DNA of 64,000 bases. It comes from Lycocorax pyrrhopterus obiensis (taxonomy: Eukaryota > Chordata > Aves > Passeriformes > Paradisaeidae). The DNA is taken from NCBI GenBank assembly GCA_014706295.1, contig JACSVZ010000022.1, forward strand, positions 8,450,830 through 8,514,829, read 5' to 3'. Below are positions 28,466 to 39,600 of this stretch, one piece after another; position 1 is the stretch's first letter; each line of letters starts with the position of its first letter. The position numbers were made by a program, and so were the translations under genes. The notes under the pieces were generated by a model. The model worked only from the letters and a program-made list of their open reading frames with translations, was not told where the DNA came from and searched no databases.

Positions 28466-30161
28466 CTATACGTTGGATTTGGGGGCGGAGTTGAGGGGGA
28501 TCTCCCGGAGCTCTATCCTCATGCACAGGTACTCCCCGATGGCCGCCATCAGCGCCGTGCACACGATGTGCACCAGCCACCACGTCAGCGTCGAGGGGAA
28601 GCGCGAGTTGTAGATCCAGCAGCCCAGGAGGTGGAAGAAGTGAACGGTGACAGTGAAATCCAGGCACTGCTTCCCTCGCCGGATGAAATACAGCAAGCCC
28701 AGAGCACTGCAAAGTCAAGACGAGAGATTAATGAACTCCACCAGACCTATGGAAAAGGGGGTGCAGCAAGAGCTATCAGCAGCTGATTACGTAGAAGAAG
28801 TTTTAAAACTTCTCCAAATACTTCACAAATAGGTTGTTTCTGACCTCTCTCCTGGCTGCTGCAGCATGACTTGCAGGCTTACAGCTTTTTAATTACATGA
28901 TGGCAGGAAAATGAGATTTTAGTGCAGAGAACAGGCAGGAATTTTTAGACTATCTCCCCTAGTAATCTCTGCGCGGTGGCAAAATACATTAGTGTTTATA
29001 GATCAGTGTTTGCTGAGATCCATTAATTCTAACTTTTAGTAAAATCTCCCACAGAAGCAAATCTCATTCCCAGCTGGGAAACTGAGGTGGTGAAGTGAAA
29101 TGACTTTTCCAGGTTCTAGAAAGCCAAGAGTCAGCAGCTCCCAACTGCCTTCAGCAGACACGCTTAAAAAGGCACAGGGATTTTTGGGAGATGTTTGGAG
29201 AGAGGCAGTACATCACACTGAATTCTTTTACAGCTTAATGGTACGAAAGGACAAGATGCAGGTACTCCAGCTAGCTGCAGACTTACCAGGTGAGTGCATT
29301 GAGGATGAAAGCCATCATGGAGAGCCTCCCCGGCGGGGTTGAGAAGCCTAAAATCTACATGGGACTATTAGTAGGAACCCGCGGCACAAATCGCAGCCTG
29401 AAATCTCCCGTGGCACAGCCCTGCACGGATCAGGATCTACACGAGAAGCTGGACATGTGTGTCTGTCTGGGGGCACTTATGAGAAGGGAAAGGTCTGGTT
29501 CTGTGCTGAGGGGAACCACCTAAACTGGGGGTGGAGGGTGTGTGTCCATACTGGGGTTACTTCCAGGGGGTGGGGGAGTTGTTTTTATACTGGGGGTACC
29601 TAGAGAGGGTGTCTCTATAAAGGGGTATCACCTACAGAGCGAGGGGCTCTCTCTCCACAGGGGTACCACCTGTACAGGGTGTCTGTCTCTATATGGGGGC
29701 TACCGCCCACCATACACCTAAGTGCTGTCTCTACCCCGGGGTAGCACCTATTCAAAGGGAGGACTCTACCTCCAAACTGGGGCACCTACACAGGACAGCA
29801 GGCCTATGTGTTGGGGGGCTGCTACACCGGGTAGGGGAGCTCTGCGCCCACACCGGGGTGCTCCCTGGGCAGGGGGCTGTCGGTAACACCGGGAATGCCC
29901 ACACGGGAGCGGGGTCTGTCTCCTCCAGGAGAGCCCCAGCAAGTCCCCCCCCGCTCCAGGGGCCTGTGCCCACGGCGGCGGCCCGGGGCGCGCCCTCACC
30001 TCGTCGCTGAAGACCTGTTGGAGGGAGGGCCCGGTGCTGCCCAGGGTGCCGAGGAGGGCGAGCCAGAGCCCGAGCGAGCTGTAGTAGCCCGCCTGCAGCA
30101 GCACCATCTGCGCCACGATCAGCGCGGGGTCCCACACGTAGCTGCGGAACTGCGCCGCCAT
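28466..30161 (-). CDS. SYS1: SYS1, Golgi trafficking membrane protein (3 exons)
   Basis: SYS1 is a multi-pass Golgi membrane protein that recruits the small GTPase ARFRP1 to the trans-Golgi and so supports Golgi tethering and sorting. Exons in gene order are 30161-30000, 29354-29287 and 28706-28466, with GT-AG junctions, giving 471 nt (156 aa, the same as human). The protein begins MAAQFRSYVWDP, has hydrophobic segments near 15-45 and in the third exon (LGLLYFI, VTVHFFHLLGCWIY, WWLVHIVCTALMAAIGEYL), and ends IPLNSAPKSNV. The middle exon encodes ILGFSTPPGRLSMMAFILNALT. All of these track the human protein closely. The gene is divergent to SDC4 and on the same strand as DBNDD2, as in human. Confidence 0.96.
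29520..29900. repeat. Degenerate minisatellite in SYS1 intron 1
   Basis: A core of about 12-15 bases like ACTGGGGTACCACC recurs near 29525, 29549, 29589, 29620, 29661, 29693, 29736, 29777, 29815, 29853 and 29889. The copies are separated by 24-43 bases that often contain GGGTGTCTCTATA. It fills more than half of intron 1 (29355-29999). Units are diverged, so this is an old array. Confidence 0.6.
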
Positions 30162-30500
30162 CGCCCGCCCGCCGCCCGCCCGCGACGGAAGTGCCGCCGC
30201 CGCCGCGCGACAGCGCCCCCTGGCGCGGGGGAGGACCCGGTGCCGCCCCCGGCCCCCGCTCTCTGCCCACGACCCCGATCCCGACCCCCGCTCTCTGCCC
30301 ACGACCGCGATCCTGATCCCGATCCCGATCCCGATCCCGACCCCCGCTCTCTGCCCACGATTCCGCTCGACCCCGATCCCGACCCCGGTCCCGACCCCGG
30401 TCCCGATCTCGATCCCAACCCCGATCCCTGCCCACGACCCCGCTCGATCCCGATCCCGACCCCCGCTCCCTGCCCACGCCTCCCAGCTACGACCCCCGAC
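29960..30500. promoter_or_regulatory. CpG island and promoter of SYS1
   Basis: GC-rich sequence covers exon 1 and its upstream side. No TATA box is visible. Part of the upstream half is made of a GATCCC-type minisatellite. Confidence 0.6.
30251..30480 (+). repeat. GATCCC-rich minisatellite with a higher-order unit
   Basis: Hexamers of the type GATCCC/GACCCC are repeated many times. A longer block CCCCGCTCTCTGCCCACGA occurs near 30253, 30286 and 30341, with a variant near 30460. The array starts about 90 bases upstream of the SYS1 start codon and so lies in or beside its promoter. Confidence 0.8.
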
Positions 30501-30631
30501 CCCCGCCCGGCCCTCTGTGCCCAGTGTCCAGCAGCACCTCTCTCACATCTGCCTGCCCAGGGCGTCCCCAGCCCTGTCCCCTGCCCTGGCTCGGTGCCTT
30601 CAGTAGCTTAGCTAAAAGTTGCTAGAAAGAC

Positions 30632-30800
30632 ACAGAGTCCCTCATGCTCCGCTGTGCCCCTTCTGTGATGAGCTCTTGGCTGCAGGGGCTCGGTTTGGTG
30701 GCCTCAGTGAGCCGCGGTGTTTGCTTGGCTCCAGGTACGAGAATTGTCATTGCGTGAACAGTGACATTCCCAAGCCTGTGTGGATTTTGGAGATAAGGCT
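30632..30800 (+). repeat. Direct repeat, copy A
   Basis: This aligns over most of its length with 31146-31312. Shared landmarks in the same order are ccccttctgtg, gctcttggctgc, gagccg, tttgcttggctccag (cttgcttggcttcag in copy B), gaattg and attttggagataag. The two copies are about 515 bases apart. It may be a local duplication or two pieces of an unrecognised interspersed repeat. Confidence 0.65.
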
Positions 30801-31145
30801 TCCCCAGCCCCTGTCCCTGCCCATCCGCACTGGTGTCAGTGTGTTCGATAACTTGGCTGAGCAGCCCTTCCTAAAGACACAAATACCAACCATACAAGAA
30901 ATTCTTGTCCCCGGGTATTTCCTTTCAATTCTAGGCCAGTTTCCGTAGGCACCGAGGCTCTTGGCAGCTGCTGCCCAGCTGTGCTCATTTTAGCTTTAGG
31001 CCATCGGGTACCAGGATGTTGTTCTGAGTCCTGGTACGCCCTGGCAGCACCTTTCCGTTACAGGGCTGGGTTGGCTTCTTTTGGGAGGTTTCTTCTGGTG
31101 CGTGCTGATTTCTTCTGTCTAGCCTCATGGAATGGCCAGGTGCCA

Positions 31146-31312
31146 CAGACCTTCGTGCTGCACCATACCCCTTCTGTGGTCAGCTCTTGGCTGCTGGGGC
31201 TCCTTGTGAGCCGTCCTGCTTGCTTGGCTTCAGGTATAAGAATTGCCACTGACTTAACAGCGAAATCCCCAAGGCTGTGTGGGACAACGGAGCATTTTGG
31301 AGATAAGATCTT
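31146..31312 (+). repeat. Direct repeat, copy B
   Basis: The partner of 30632-30800, with substitutions and small insertions. Both copies end at the same landmark attttggagataag, after which the sequences part. Confidence 0.65.
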
Positions 31313-34300
31313 TGCTGGAAAAAGGAGAGGAGGCACCCCCGGGCTGTTTCGGTGGACGGGGGAGTTGCCACAAGAGCCGTTTTCACCTGGAAAAGAGAGG
31401 AGGAGGAATAAAAAGGGGATTCCAGCTTCTATGGGAGGTGATAGGCTCACATCAGTCGTGGGTGTGGAATATGCTGGCTATGGGAACTCAGATTATGATC
31501 TCTGACAGACTCTCATGACGTTTTTTCCATGCCTCTTATGGGAAGTTCCCTATGCAGCTTTGCTGTATGTTTTCCTTTCCTCATTCTGTGAATTTCTGTG
31601 CGGAGCCAGGTTTGACACATTTTGTTCCCTGTTCCCAGACCATCTCCTAGGAAGGATTGTGCAAGGCAGAGGCATGAGCGTGGTGGACGCGGGCCACTGT
31701 TGCTGACTTCTCACTTAGACCTTTGGAGAATTTAATTTTACAGAAGCTCCAGCCTTAGCCAGTGCAGAAATAAACAGGGGAAAATCCCAGCCTTGTCAGG
31801 GCTGTCTGCTGCCAGCACATTGCTGAGCATAAATTGTGACGCTTGGCACTTCCTCTGTTAATTCTTGGTAAAAATTGGTTTCCTTTCCTGAAATCTGCTG
31901 TGTTTGGCTCTCAGAGACAGGCAAGCCATCACTTAGAAATTAATTCTCACTTACCTCTTTCTTTTATAGTCCCTTATAGGACTAACTTTCCCTTGCCAGC
32001 AAAAACTTTGGAAGTTTAGACAAAGCCGACTAAAACTCCAAGCTAGTGTAAGGTAGGATTGTTGGTATTATTGCTGGCTGTCTTTCCACAGCCAAATATC
32101 TGATTTGTCCAGAAGTCCATGGTATCACGAGATGCAAGCTAGTGTTTTGGGAGGTATTGACTTGAGTTGCTTTGGAATTCGAGGCTCCTCCCTGCTTGGT
32201 TGCTGCCCTGTGGCTGAAGGCATCGAATGGGCACGGCAGCAGGCGAGCCTGAGGTGTGATTTGAGGCTCCCTCCTGCCCTGGGTGGGCAGAGTACCCACA
32301 CGGACACGGGGAAGTGCTGTGGCAGAAGGACGTTTATGCTGTGACTCAGCTGCAGCCCAGCTTGTGAACTTGTTCCCTGACTGACTTTGTGATGGCATCT
32401 TTCATGGTCATGTTTGTTTGTTCCTGCTCCTGATTTGGCGCTCTCTCGTCTCCAGGCTGCTCCAGCATAAGGGGACTGTGTCCTTCTCCTGGAAAAGAGG
32501 GTGTTTTCCCTGTGGGGTGCCTTGCCCACACCCCTGCTCTGTGGAATAAGGTTTAAAATGGAGCTAGAAAGCAAACAGTATTGGGGAATTAAAGGGCATT
32601 CTTAATTTCCCTTTTCTTCCTCTTTAGTTTAAAAGAAAGTTGGAGACAGCTGTGAAGGGAACATGTGTTAAAGGGAAAAAAAGGATGTCGAAACACAGAG
32701 ACCATGCTTTCTAGGGTGCCACAGTGGGTGCTGCTCGCCTGACTTCTGGTTAGAATGTCCTTTTTAACCAGTGACTGTTCTGTGTGTGACACCTGCGTGT
32801 TGTGAAGAGCAGCAGGTGGAAGGAGAGGTGGCGATATGCCCAGGACACAGCTGGTGGTTTGAGGGTGTACCCAGATCACATGAAACTATTGTGGTCACTT
32901 CTTTACCAGGAGTGTAGAAAAAGAATGCCCTGTTTAGCCACAGATTCTTTCCGTAAGCAACAGCTGTCTAGGAGGGTATTGTTTTTCCTCCCCAGGAATT
33001 GTTGCCTAAAACAGGAAGCTGTTTATTTAGGTGATCCGTATTTTACCAGCTGGTGTACAAAGGGTGGTGCTGTCTGAATGATCTTTGCTGGAGTTTATTT
33101 CCCTCTTGACAGGAAGGTAGGATTTGTTCTAAGGTCACCTTTGCTAAAGGGACAGTTTCAGAATAACTCACCATTAAGTGGCTCAAACTGTGGGATGAGA
33201 GTTTTCAGCCGCTCCTCTTCCTCCACCCACGTGGTGTGCAGGTGTGTTTTTCCAAAGAGTTCAGCATACTGAATGGACTTTGGAAGTCGGGATTTTTTAA
33301 AACTCTACTTAAAGTTTCGTTGTGCTTGAGAATCCTGCTCTAAGCTCTCTTTAAAAACTGCCTGTAGGAACTCTGCTGAGCTTGGCTGGAGAATCTCTTT
33401 TCCTGATGAGTGCAATAGAATTTATGATCAAGAGTTGTCTAAAGAGCCCTGTGTGTGGCCTTCTCAAGATTATCTAGACATTTCTTGATGTGCCATGTAA
33501 AAGTGTGGTTCCCCTCACTCTCCAAATGTGTTGTATTTGGACACTCCATTCCACTTCCAGCATGTTGGTGTTGTGTTGGTAACTGACAGCTGTTTTTTTT
33601 TATTTTCAACATGAGGGTTATGTAACCCTTCCCTGTTGAGCACTAGGTTAGGAACAGTGGTGGCCAGCCTGCGTTGTTTCTCTGCCAGCTGTAATTTTTA
33701 TATGGAGAAAGCAACTGAAACACCTTGAATGTGAGAATTCATTGCCCAGAACAAATGTGTTTCTCAACATGCATTTTATTTTGCTTCTGCTTCTCTCCCT
33801 TGTAGTGAAGTTTCAGGAAAGGACATTTCAGTGGTGCATTTTTGCTCTCTGGGCCCATTTGTCCTGTTGCTCTCTGTGAGAGTCATATACCCATGGATTT
33901 TCTGCATTATTCCAGAGAGGAGAATGTCAGCGTTTTGAAAGGGAACACTTGAAGGGCAAAAGGAATGCAGCTGTTTTATGGCCATGAGTTTACAAAACCA
34001 TATTATGGTTTTTATGGCTGCATTTCCTCTCATTCTCTTGAGATACAGTCTGAGAACATTTCCGTGTATGTGAGGAAGGGAGGTGGATCTACACAATGCA
34101 CTTAGAAAATGTCATCAGTAAAGTCACATAAATTTGTTCTCGAGGTTGAAAAGTATATTAGGGTTGAGTTTAATTTTCTCTTCTGTTTCCAGAAGCCCAA
34201 GAGCAGTTTGCCTGAGGGATTGTGCATGCAGGTGTGACTTGGATGGACAATGTGTGTGGTCCCTGGGCCGGGCAGACTGACTCCTCTCCATCCTATCACA

Positions 34301-35813
34301 GCAGAACTTCCCTGGGAGGGAAAACACTGTCCTGTGCCATGCAAGGGGATTTTTTTGGTGGAGGGGTATGTGTTGAGGGGTATAATAACAAGGAGCTCAG
34401 TGTATTGTGCTTGTGTGGAGAGGAAGTTAACAGGTGAGTGAGCAATGTTTGTAGCCACAATACAGAAAGCTGGTTTTGGAAGCATCTTTGTGGTGGCTGC
34501 TTTATCCGGAAGGAGGTGTAGAGAGGTCATGGCCACATGCACACAAATACAGGTGGCATTTACAGGGTTAGGGGCATTGGAGTACTTCTGGCCACCTTGT
34601 GCTGCTGAGTCCTGTCTGGCAGATGTCATGGTATGGACCACTCTTTGCAGATTTGACCCAGTCTGTGTGCTTTTGTTCCTCACCATCGACTGCTCCCCAC
34701 CTCTGCTGAGTGTCCAGAGCTGGAGATTCATGGGAGCTGTGCTCCCTGGCTGCACCAGGAGTGATTTTTATCAGCTCCTCTGGGTGATGAAGTGAGGGTA
34801 ATAAGGAAGAGTAGTAACCCAGCCCACAGCACAGATCCCTCCCTCGTGGCCTTGGATACTGAGGTGAACTAAAGGGTTAATGACACATGGCTGTCCTGAG
34901 CACAGGGGGTCATGTGCTACAGCAAACTCCCCCACAGCCTGCTTCAGGCTGGTTCCTACCATTACCTGCTTGTGTGCTGTCTTCAGGTCATAACTATTTT
35001 TTTAAGCCCTGAGCAGTGCTCCTTGTCACTTCATGTTATGCCAACAGGCTCTGCAGCCACCTCAGCACGGTGCTGTCGGGAGATACTCCTGCCAGTGGTC
35101 ATGTGTGCAGGCACAGTCCTAGCAAACATTGAGGACACGTCTGGATCGCAGCTCACACCCTCTGTAGCTGTTTATTCCCAAAGGAACTAGGAGTTGGAAA
35201 AGCTGCTTCACTTTAGGGATCTTTTTGGTTGGAGGTGGGACGGGGGAAGGCTCCAGGTTCCCTTGGGATAACTTTGTAGTGCTGGAGCAGGCTGAGAACC
35301 AGATCGAGTGGGGCTGGCATCCATACCTGGCAGGTGGGACCATGGCACACATGCTTTGCTATGCATTGCTTCCCTGTGAAGAAAACATTCTATTCTCTAC
35401 AAACTAGAAGCCAAGTGCAAATTGATGTGGCTGCAGCGTGAGCACGAGGCTGTACTGTTATGGTATTTCAGGTGCCCTCAGGTTAAGGGGCTGAAACAGA
35501 TACTGCCAAGCAAATTCTTACGGTCAGGCAAAGTTATTAACGTGAGTAGAGAAAAGGAAATAGTTAAACTGTGCTGTTGGGTTTTTCCCCCCTCTTTATC
35601 AGTGTGGGTTTTTTGCGCTTGCCGCTTACATAGAAGACTGAGGGAGCGGTTTCGTGTTCCGTCCCCGACGAGCCCCGAGTGATGTAGCACCCCGGCGGAT
35701 AACCGAGGCGGTGACACGCTGCCAGGGACAGGGGCTCGCTCTCGGTTTTCTGTGAATGTGAGAGTGTCACTTGTGGAATGCTGCAAAAGCGGATGCTGTC
35801 TGCCCGCTCCCCC

Positions 35814-36068
35814 ACTTTCTCTTTCCTTCCTTCTTACCCCCGCTTTCCCTTCCCTTTTCTCCTTTTCCCCCTCTTTTCACTTCTCCCCTCCTTTCGCTTT
35901 TCATTCCCCCCCTTTCATTTCTCCCTCCCCTTTCCCATCCTTTTCCTCCTTTCCTTTTCTCCTGACCCCTTTCTCCCTGTTTTCTCCCCCCTTCCCTCCC
36001 TTTTCCTCCCTTCCCCCTCTCTCCCCGTCCCTCTCTTTTCCTTTCTCCCCCCGTTTCTCCTTTCCCCC
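35814..36068 (+). repeat. Polypyrimidine (CT-rich) tract upstream of SDC4
   Basis: About 255 bases consist almost wholly of C and T on the plus strand (tttcc, ccctt and similar blocks) with few purines. It ends about 280 bases upstream of the TATA-like element of SDC4. Such tracts can form triplex (H-DNA) structure; any effect on SDC4 is inference. Confidence 0.85.
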
Positions 36069-36069
36069 C

Positions 36070-36620
36070 ACTCCCCATCACGCAGTGACCGTGGCCGCCG
36101 GCAGTGCGGGCTCCCAGCCGCGCACAGCGGCTCCGCACCCGGAGCCGGGCCGCTCCGTGTCCCCCCGCGGTGGCTCGGCCGTCAGCCGCACAGCGTCCCC
36201 GCGCCGCCCGCCCTCCTCCGCCAGCCCCGGTGCCGGTGCGGGGCACTTCGCAACCTCCCGGCTCCCGGCGGGTGTGGAGCGGAGCGGGGCCGGGGCATTC
36301 CCGGCGGGCGGGGGCAACGCCGCTCCGCCCCCGCGGGCTGAGCCGGCCCTATAAGGGCGGTGGCGGCGGTAAGGCACGGCCAGAGGCCGCTCCGTTGGGA
36401 TCCGCGCCGTCGTCGCTCCGTGTGTCCCGGCACAGCCCAGCCATGCCGCTGCCCCGCGTCCCGCTGCGCGCCGCGCTGCTGCTCGGCCTCCTCCTGCGAG
36501 CCGCCGCCGCCGAGTCGGTGAGTCCCGCCGGGGCCCCCGGGGAAAGGGGAGGGTCTGCCCCGGCAGCGAAGGGCTCCCGGTGCCCGGGGTGGGATTGAGT
36601 GACCCACGCGGCTTGGGCCC
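36070..36620. promoter_or_regulatory. CpG island of SDC4
   Basis: A GC- and CpG-rich region covers the SDC4 promoter, 5' UTR and first exon. It begins where the pyrimidine tract ends. Confidence 0.7.
36349..36356 (+). promoter_or_regulatory. TATA-like box of SDC4
   Basis: CTATAAGG lies in GC-rich context about 90 bases before the SDC4 start codon. This would place the transcription start near 36380 and give a 5' UTR of roughly 60 bases. Confidence 0.55.
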
Positions 36621-39600
36621 CACTCGCTAGCAGCCTGAGAGCCGGTGCCACCGCTGCCCCCCAAGCGTTCTGCCCCCGCTGTTCGCCCTTCTCCGGGGAA
36701 GGGTGGCCGAAATAGGGAGACGGCGACAGGGCCGTTCCCGTTCTTCCTCCGGTTCCCTTGGCTCGGACGCTGCTTCCTTCGGCAGATGCCAAAGCAGCGT
36801 CGCCCCTGCCCGGCCGTGCCCGGTGCAGGGCTCCTGCCCGGTGCCGAGCTGTGCCCGCGGCTGTGCCGCTGCTCACGTATCCCGCTCTGCCCCATGCTCT
36901 GCCGTGCTCGCTGCTTACAGCAGTGCAGGGGACCCGGCTACCTGGTGGAAATGAGCTGCTGTCCATTACAGTTTTAATCTCCAACTTCTGGTCGTGAAAG
37001 TCCTTTAATTTTTCTTTTCTTATGCGTGTGCGGTGGGTTGGATGCGTGCGATGCGTTACAGCACCTGGATAGGCTTTCCAGCCTTCCCTGAGTTTGGTTG
37101 TACTGGTACCTGGTGTCTTTCCGTGTGTATCAAAGCTTCCTTGTGTCCACATGGGAGTGAAAAATGATGAATTACCGTGGAGAGTTTAATAATCTCTTAA
37201 ATATGTAATGAGGTGAAACATTTTGGATGCTTTAGGCCGGCACATGTGGGGTCTTCGTGGTGAAGCAGAGATCTGGGGATTCTGGCTTCCCCGCTGTTTG
37301 TTTGTTTTTGTGTGTGACCATCTTGCTGATAGTGCAGGCGGATTCCTCTGTTAGTGTGAAAGAACTGCTGAGATTAAGGTAACTGCAGGAGATCAGGGGT
37401 TCTCAAAGTAGGTTTAATCATCCCCATTGGTTTGTTTTGGACTGAAGGTTGGGTGGGCAGATCAGAACTGATAAGGCTCTGCTGCTTTCTAATAGGGGTG
37501 CAGGGCTGGGGGGTTGCTGGTTGTAGAGCAGGAATCTCCCACAGAGAGCATCTGTAGTAATTGTCAGCTACTCTGCTAAAACCAACCAGCCCAAATCCAC
37601 TTTACTCTAATCTAGTGTCTTTATCCCTGCCATTAAGCACGTGAATCGGTCGTTTGGGAACTGGCCCAAACTAGTAGGGCAAACCTTTGGGGCAGACAGC
37701 ATCTGGAAGTTGCACTGACCATGTTTGGTATGAAATGCAACTTGGTGTCCCTGGGGACTGGACTGGTCTGCAAGCATCGGATTTCTGCAAAGACAACAAA
37801 TTTTGCACAGATGTGGTCTGTAAATCCTTATATAGAATTTACGTGAAATATTTATCCGTGTCCTTTAAGCTACCTAAGATGGAGTGTATGCTTGAGAAGT
37901 AACACTGGCCTACTATGAAGCCTAATCCAAACAAATTGTTTGGGTTACAGGCTGCCGGGGAGGAGACGAGGATGACACACGGTTTGGGAGGATTCTGCTG
38001 GCACTCCTCCCATATTATTTTTTTTAATAGCACTGCCAAAACGTGCAGGGCTGCACAGCATGTGGCTCTTGGTTTTTCTGCGCGGGCAGGGTGAAGACAT
38101 GTAGCTGTTTCTTAACAAGATGGGGATTGTATTTCTTGTGCTTATGTAAGAGCGTGGATGTTGAGAGTGATTCGGTGCTTGAATATTTCCCCAAGCCTGT
38201 ACAAACAAAAATGCCTTGGCTCTTTTCCCCTTGAGCAGCTTTCTGGTGTAAATGGGATTTCTCCGTGTGAAGCAATCCTGGATGTGTAAGAGGGTGGGGA
38301 ATATTACTGAAGTGCTTAAGTGTGACGTTGGTGCTCAGGCTGTGGGTGGGTTGTGTTACAGCAGCCCCGCAGCTTTGTGTGAGAACATTGCCTTCTTCCC
38401 GCGGGGCGAGCGAGGCTGGAGCTGATGCCTGGTGTCACCAGGTGGTCCCCAGCCCTCTCCGCTTGAGTGCCTTGGAAAGCAAAGGATGTGTGGGCAGGAT
38501 GCTCCCCTCTGTGCTGTGCAAGGATGGGCTTCCTGCAGAAGATGCTTGAGGGGGGATGGACAGAAAGTCACCGATGCATCCAAGATGCGGGATCAGTGGA
38601 GTTAACAAAGGATGTGAGGTCTGCCTTGCTTGGGCAGAGTGGCATTGCTGAGCTTTCCTTGTGCTTTTAAGCATCCAGAAGTGCCCCTGGCAGCACAGGA
38701 GGGAAGCAAGGGGTATTCCCCCGTGGCAGAGGGAATACCCTCTGCTGCAGGCTTGGGCTCTGCTCGGTTTGTCTGGGCTGCAAAAGGGCCAGGTGCCCAG
38801 AGCTCAGCAGGGCCACAGCAGTGCTAGTGGGCTGCAGGCTTGTTGCAGTTGTCCTATTTTCGTGCTTTGAACTGTGCGGAAGAAGTCTTCATGCAGCACC
38901 ACGTCGTGTTTGTGTGTCCTCAGCAGTACAGAGGAGCACATATCCAACCCAGAAGCTCCTGGCAGAGGATTGCTCAGGGAGAGGGGGGAGGCTTCGTGCT
39001 GTTTGCGGGCTGTTTGCTGGTTTAAAGCAATCATGCTCAGAGGCCTCCTGATTGGCAAAGCTGGTGTCTTGTTGATGATAGCTGTGTTTGGAAAGTAGTG
39101 CAGCATTATTAATGTTAAAACCGGTTTGGCTTGTCCTGCTGCCATTGATCCCCGAGGCCTGTTCTTTCTGCTCTTTGCCCAGTTTCTCATCTGTCCCTCC
39201 CAATCAAATCAAGACATTGCTATCTGCACGTTTTACTTTATTTTACCTTGATTTGCCATGCTCACATTTAGAGCAAATCTCTGCTTTGCTTCAGTCTCCC
39301 TAAAACACAGAGCAGCAAAGTGACGGTGACTAAAGCGATGTCCCTTAGCCCTGAAGGGGAAGGAGCTCATGACTTCTGGTAGTCAAACCCGTAGCTGTTT
39401 GTGGGGACGAAATGACTGTAATGTGTAGGAAAAAATAACCTCTTTAGCACTTTGTGCTTTCTTGAACTGCATGCACAACTCCTGGGGTGGGAGTTCAGGG
39501 CTGCACAGTCCCTCCACAGCTGAGCACCTTGTCCCCGCTAGATGTGGAGGTTCCCGTGGGTAGGAACAGTCACCCTGCAGCATTTGGGGCACAGTCAGGG

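Larger units (their letters stand above)
30501..36348. other. Divergent intergenic interval SYS1 / SDC4
   Basis: The interval contains no recognisable exons. It holds a pair of diverged direct repeats (30632-30800 and 31146-31312), single-copy sequence to about 35.6 kb and a pyrimidine tract just before the SDC4 CpG island. Confidence 0.5.

Noticed and set aside
29752..30611. Open frames of about 240 codons with Arg-Asp and Pro-Asp repeats near the SYS1 promoter
   Set aside because: These are translations of the GATCCC minisatellite in all frames, not a protein.
35752..36354. Ser/Pro/Phe-rich open frames before SDC4
   Set aside because: They are translations of the pyrimidine tract plus CpG island; they have no start context and no similarity.
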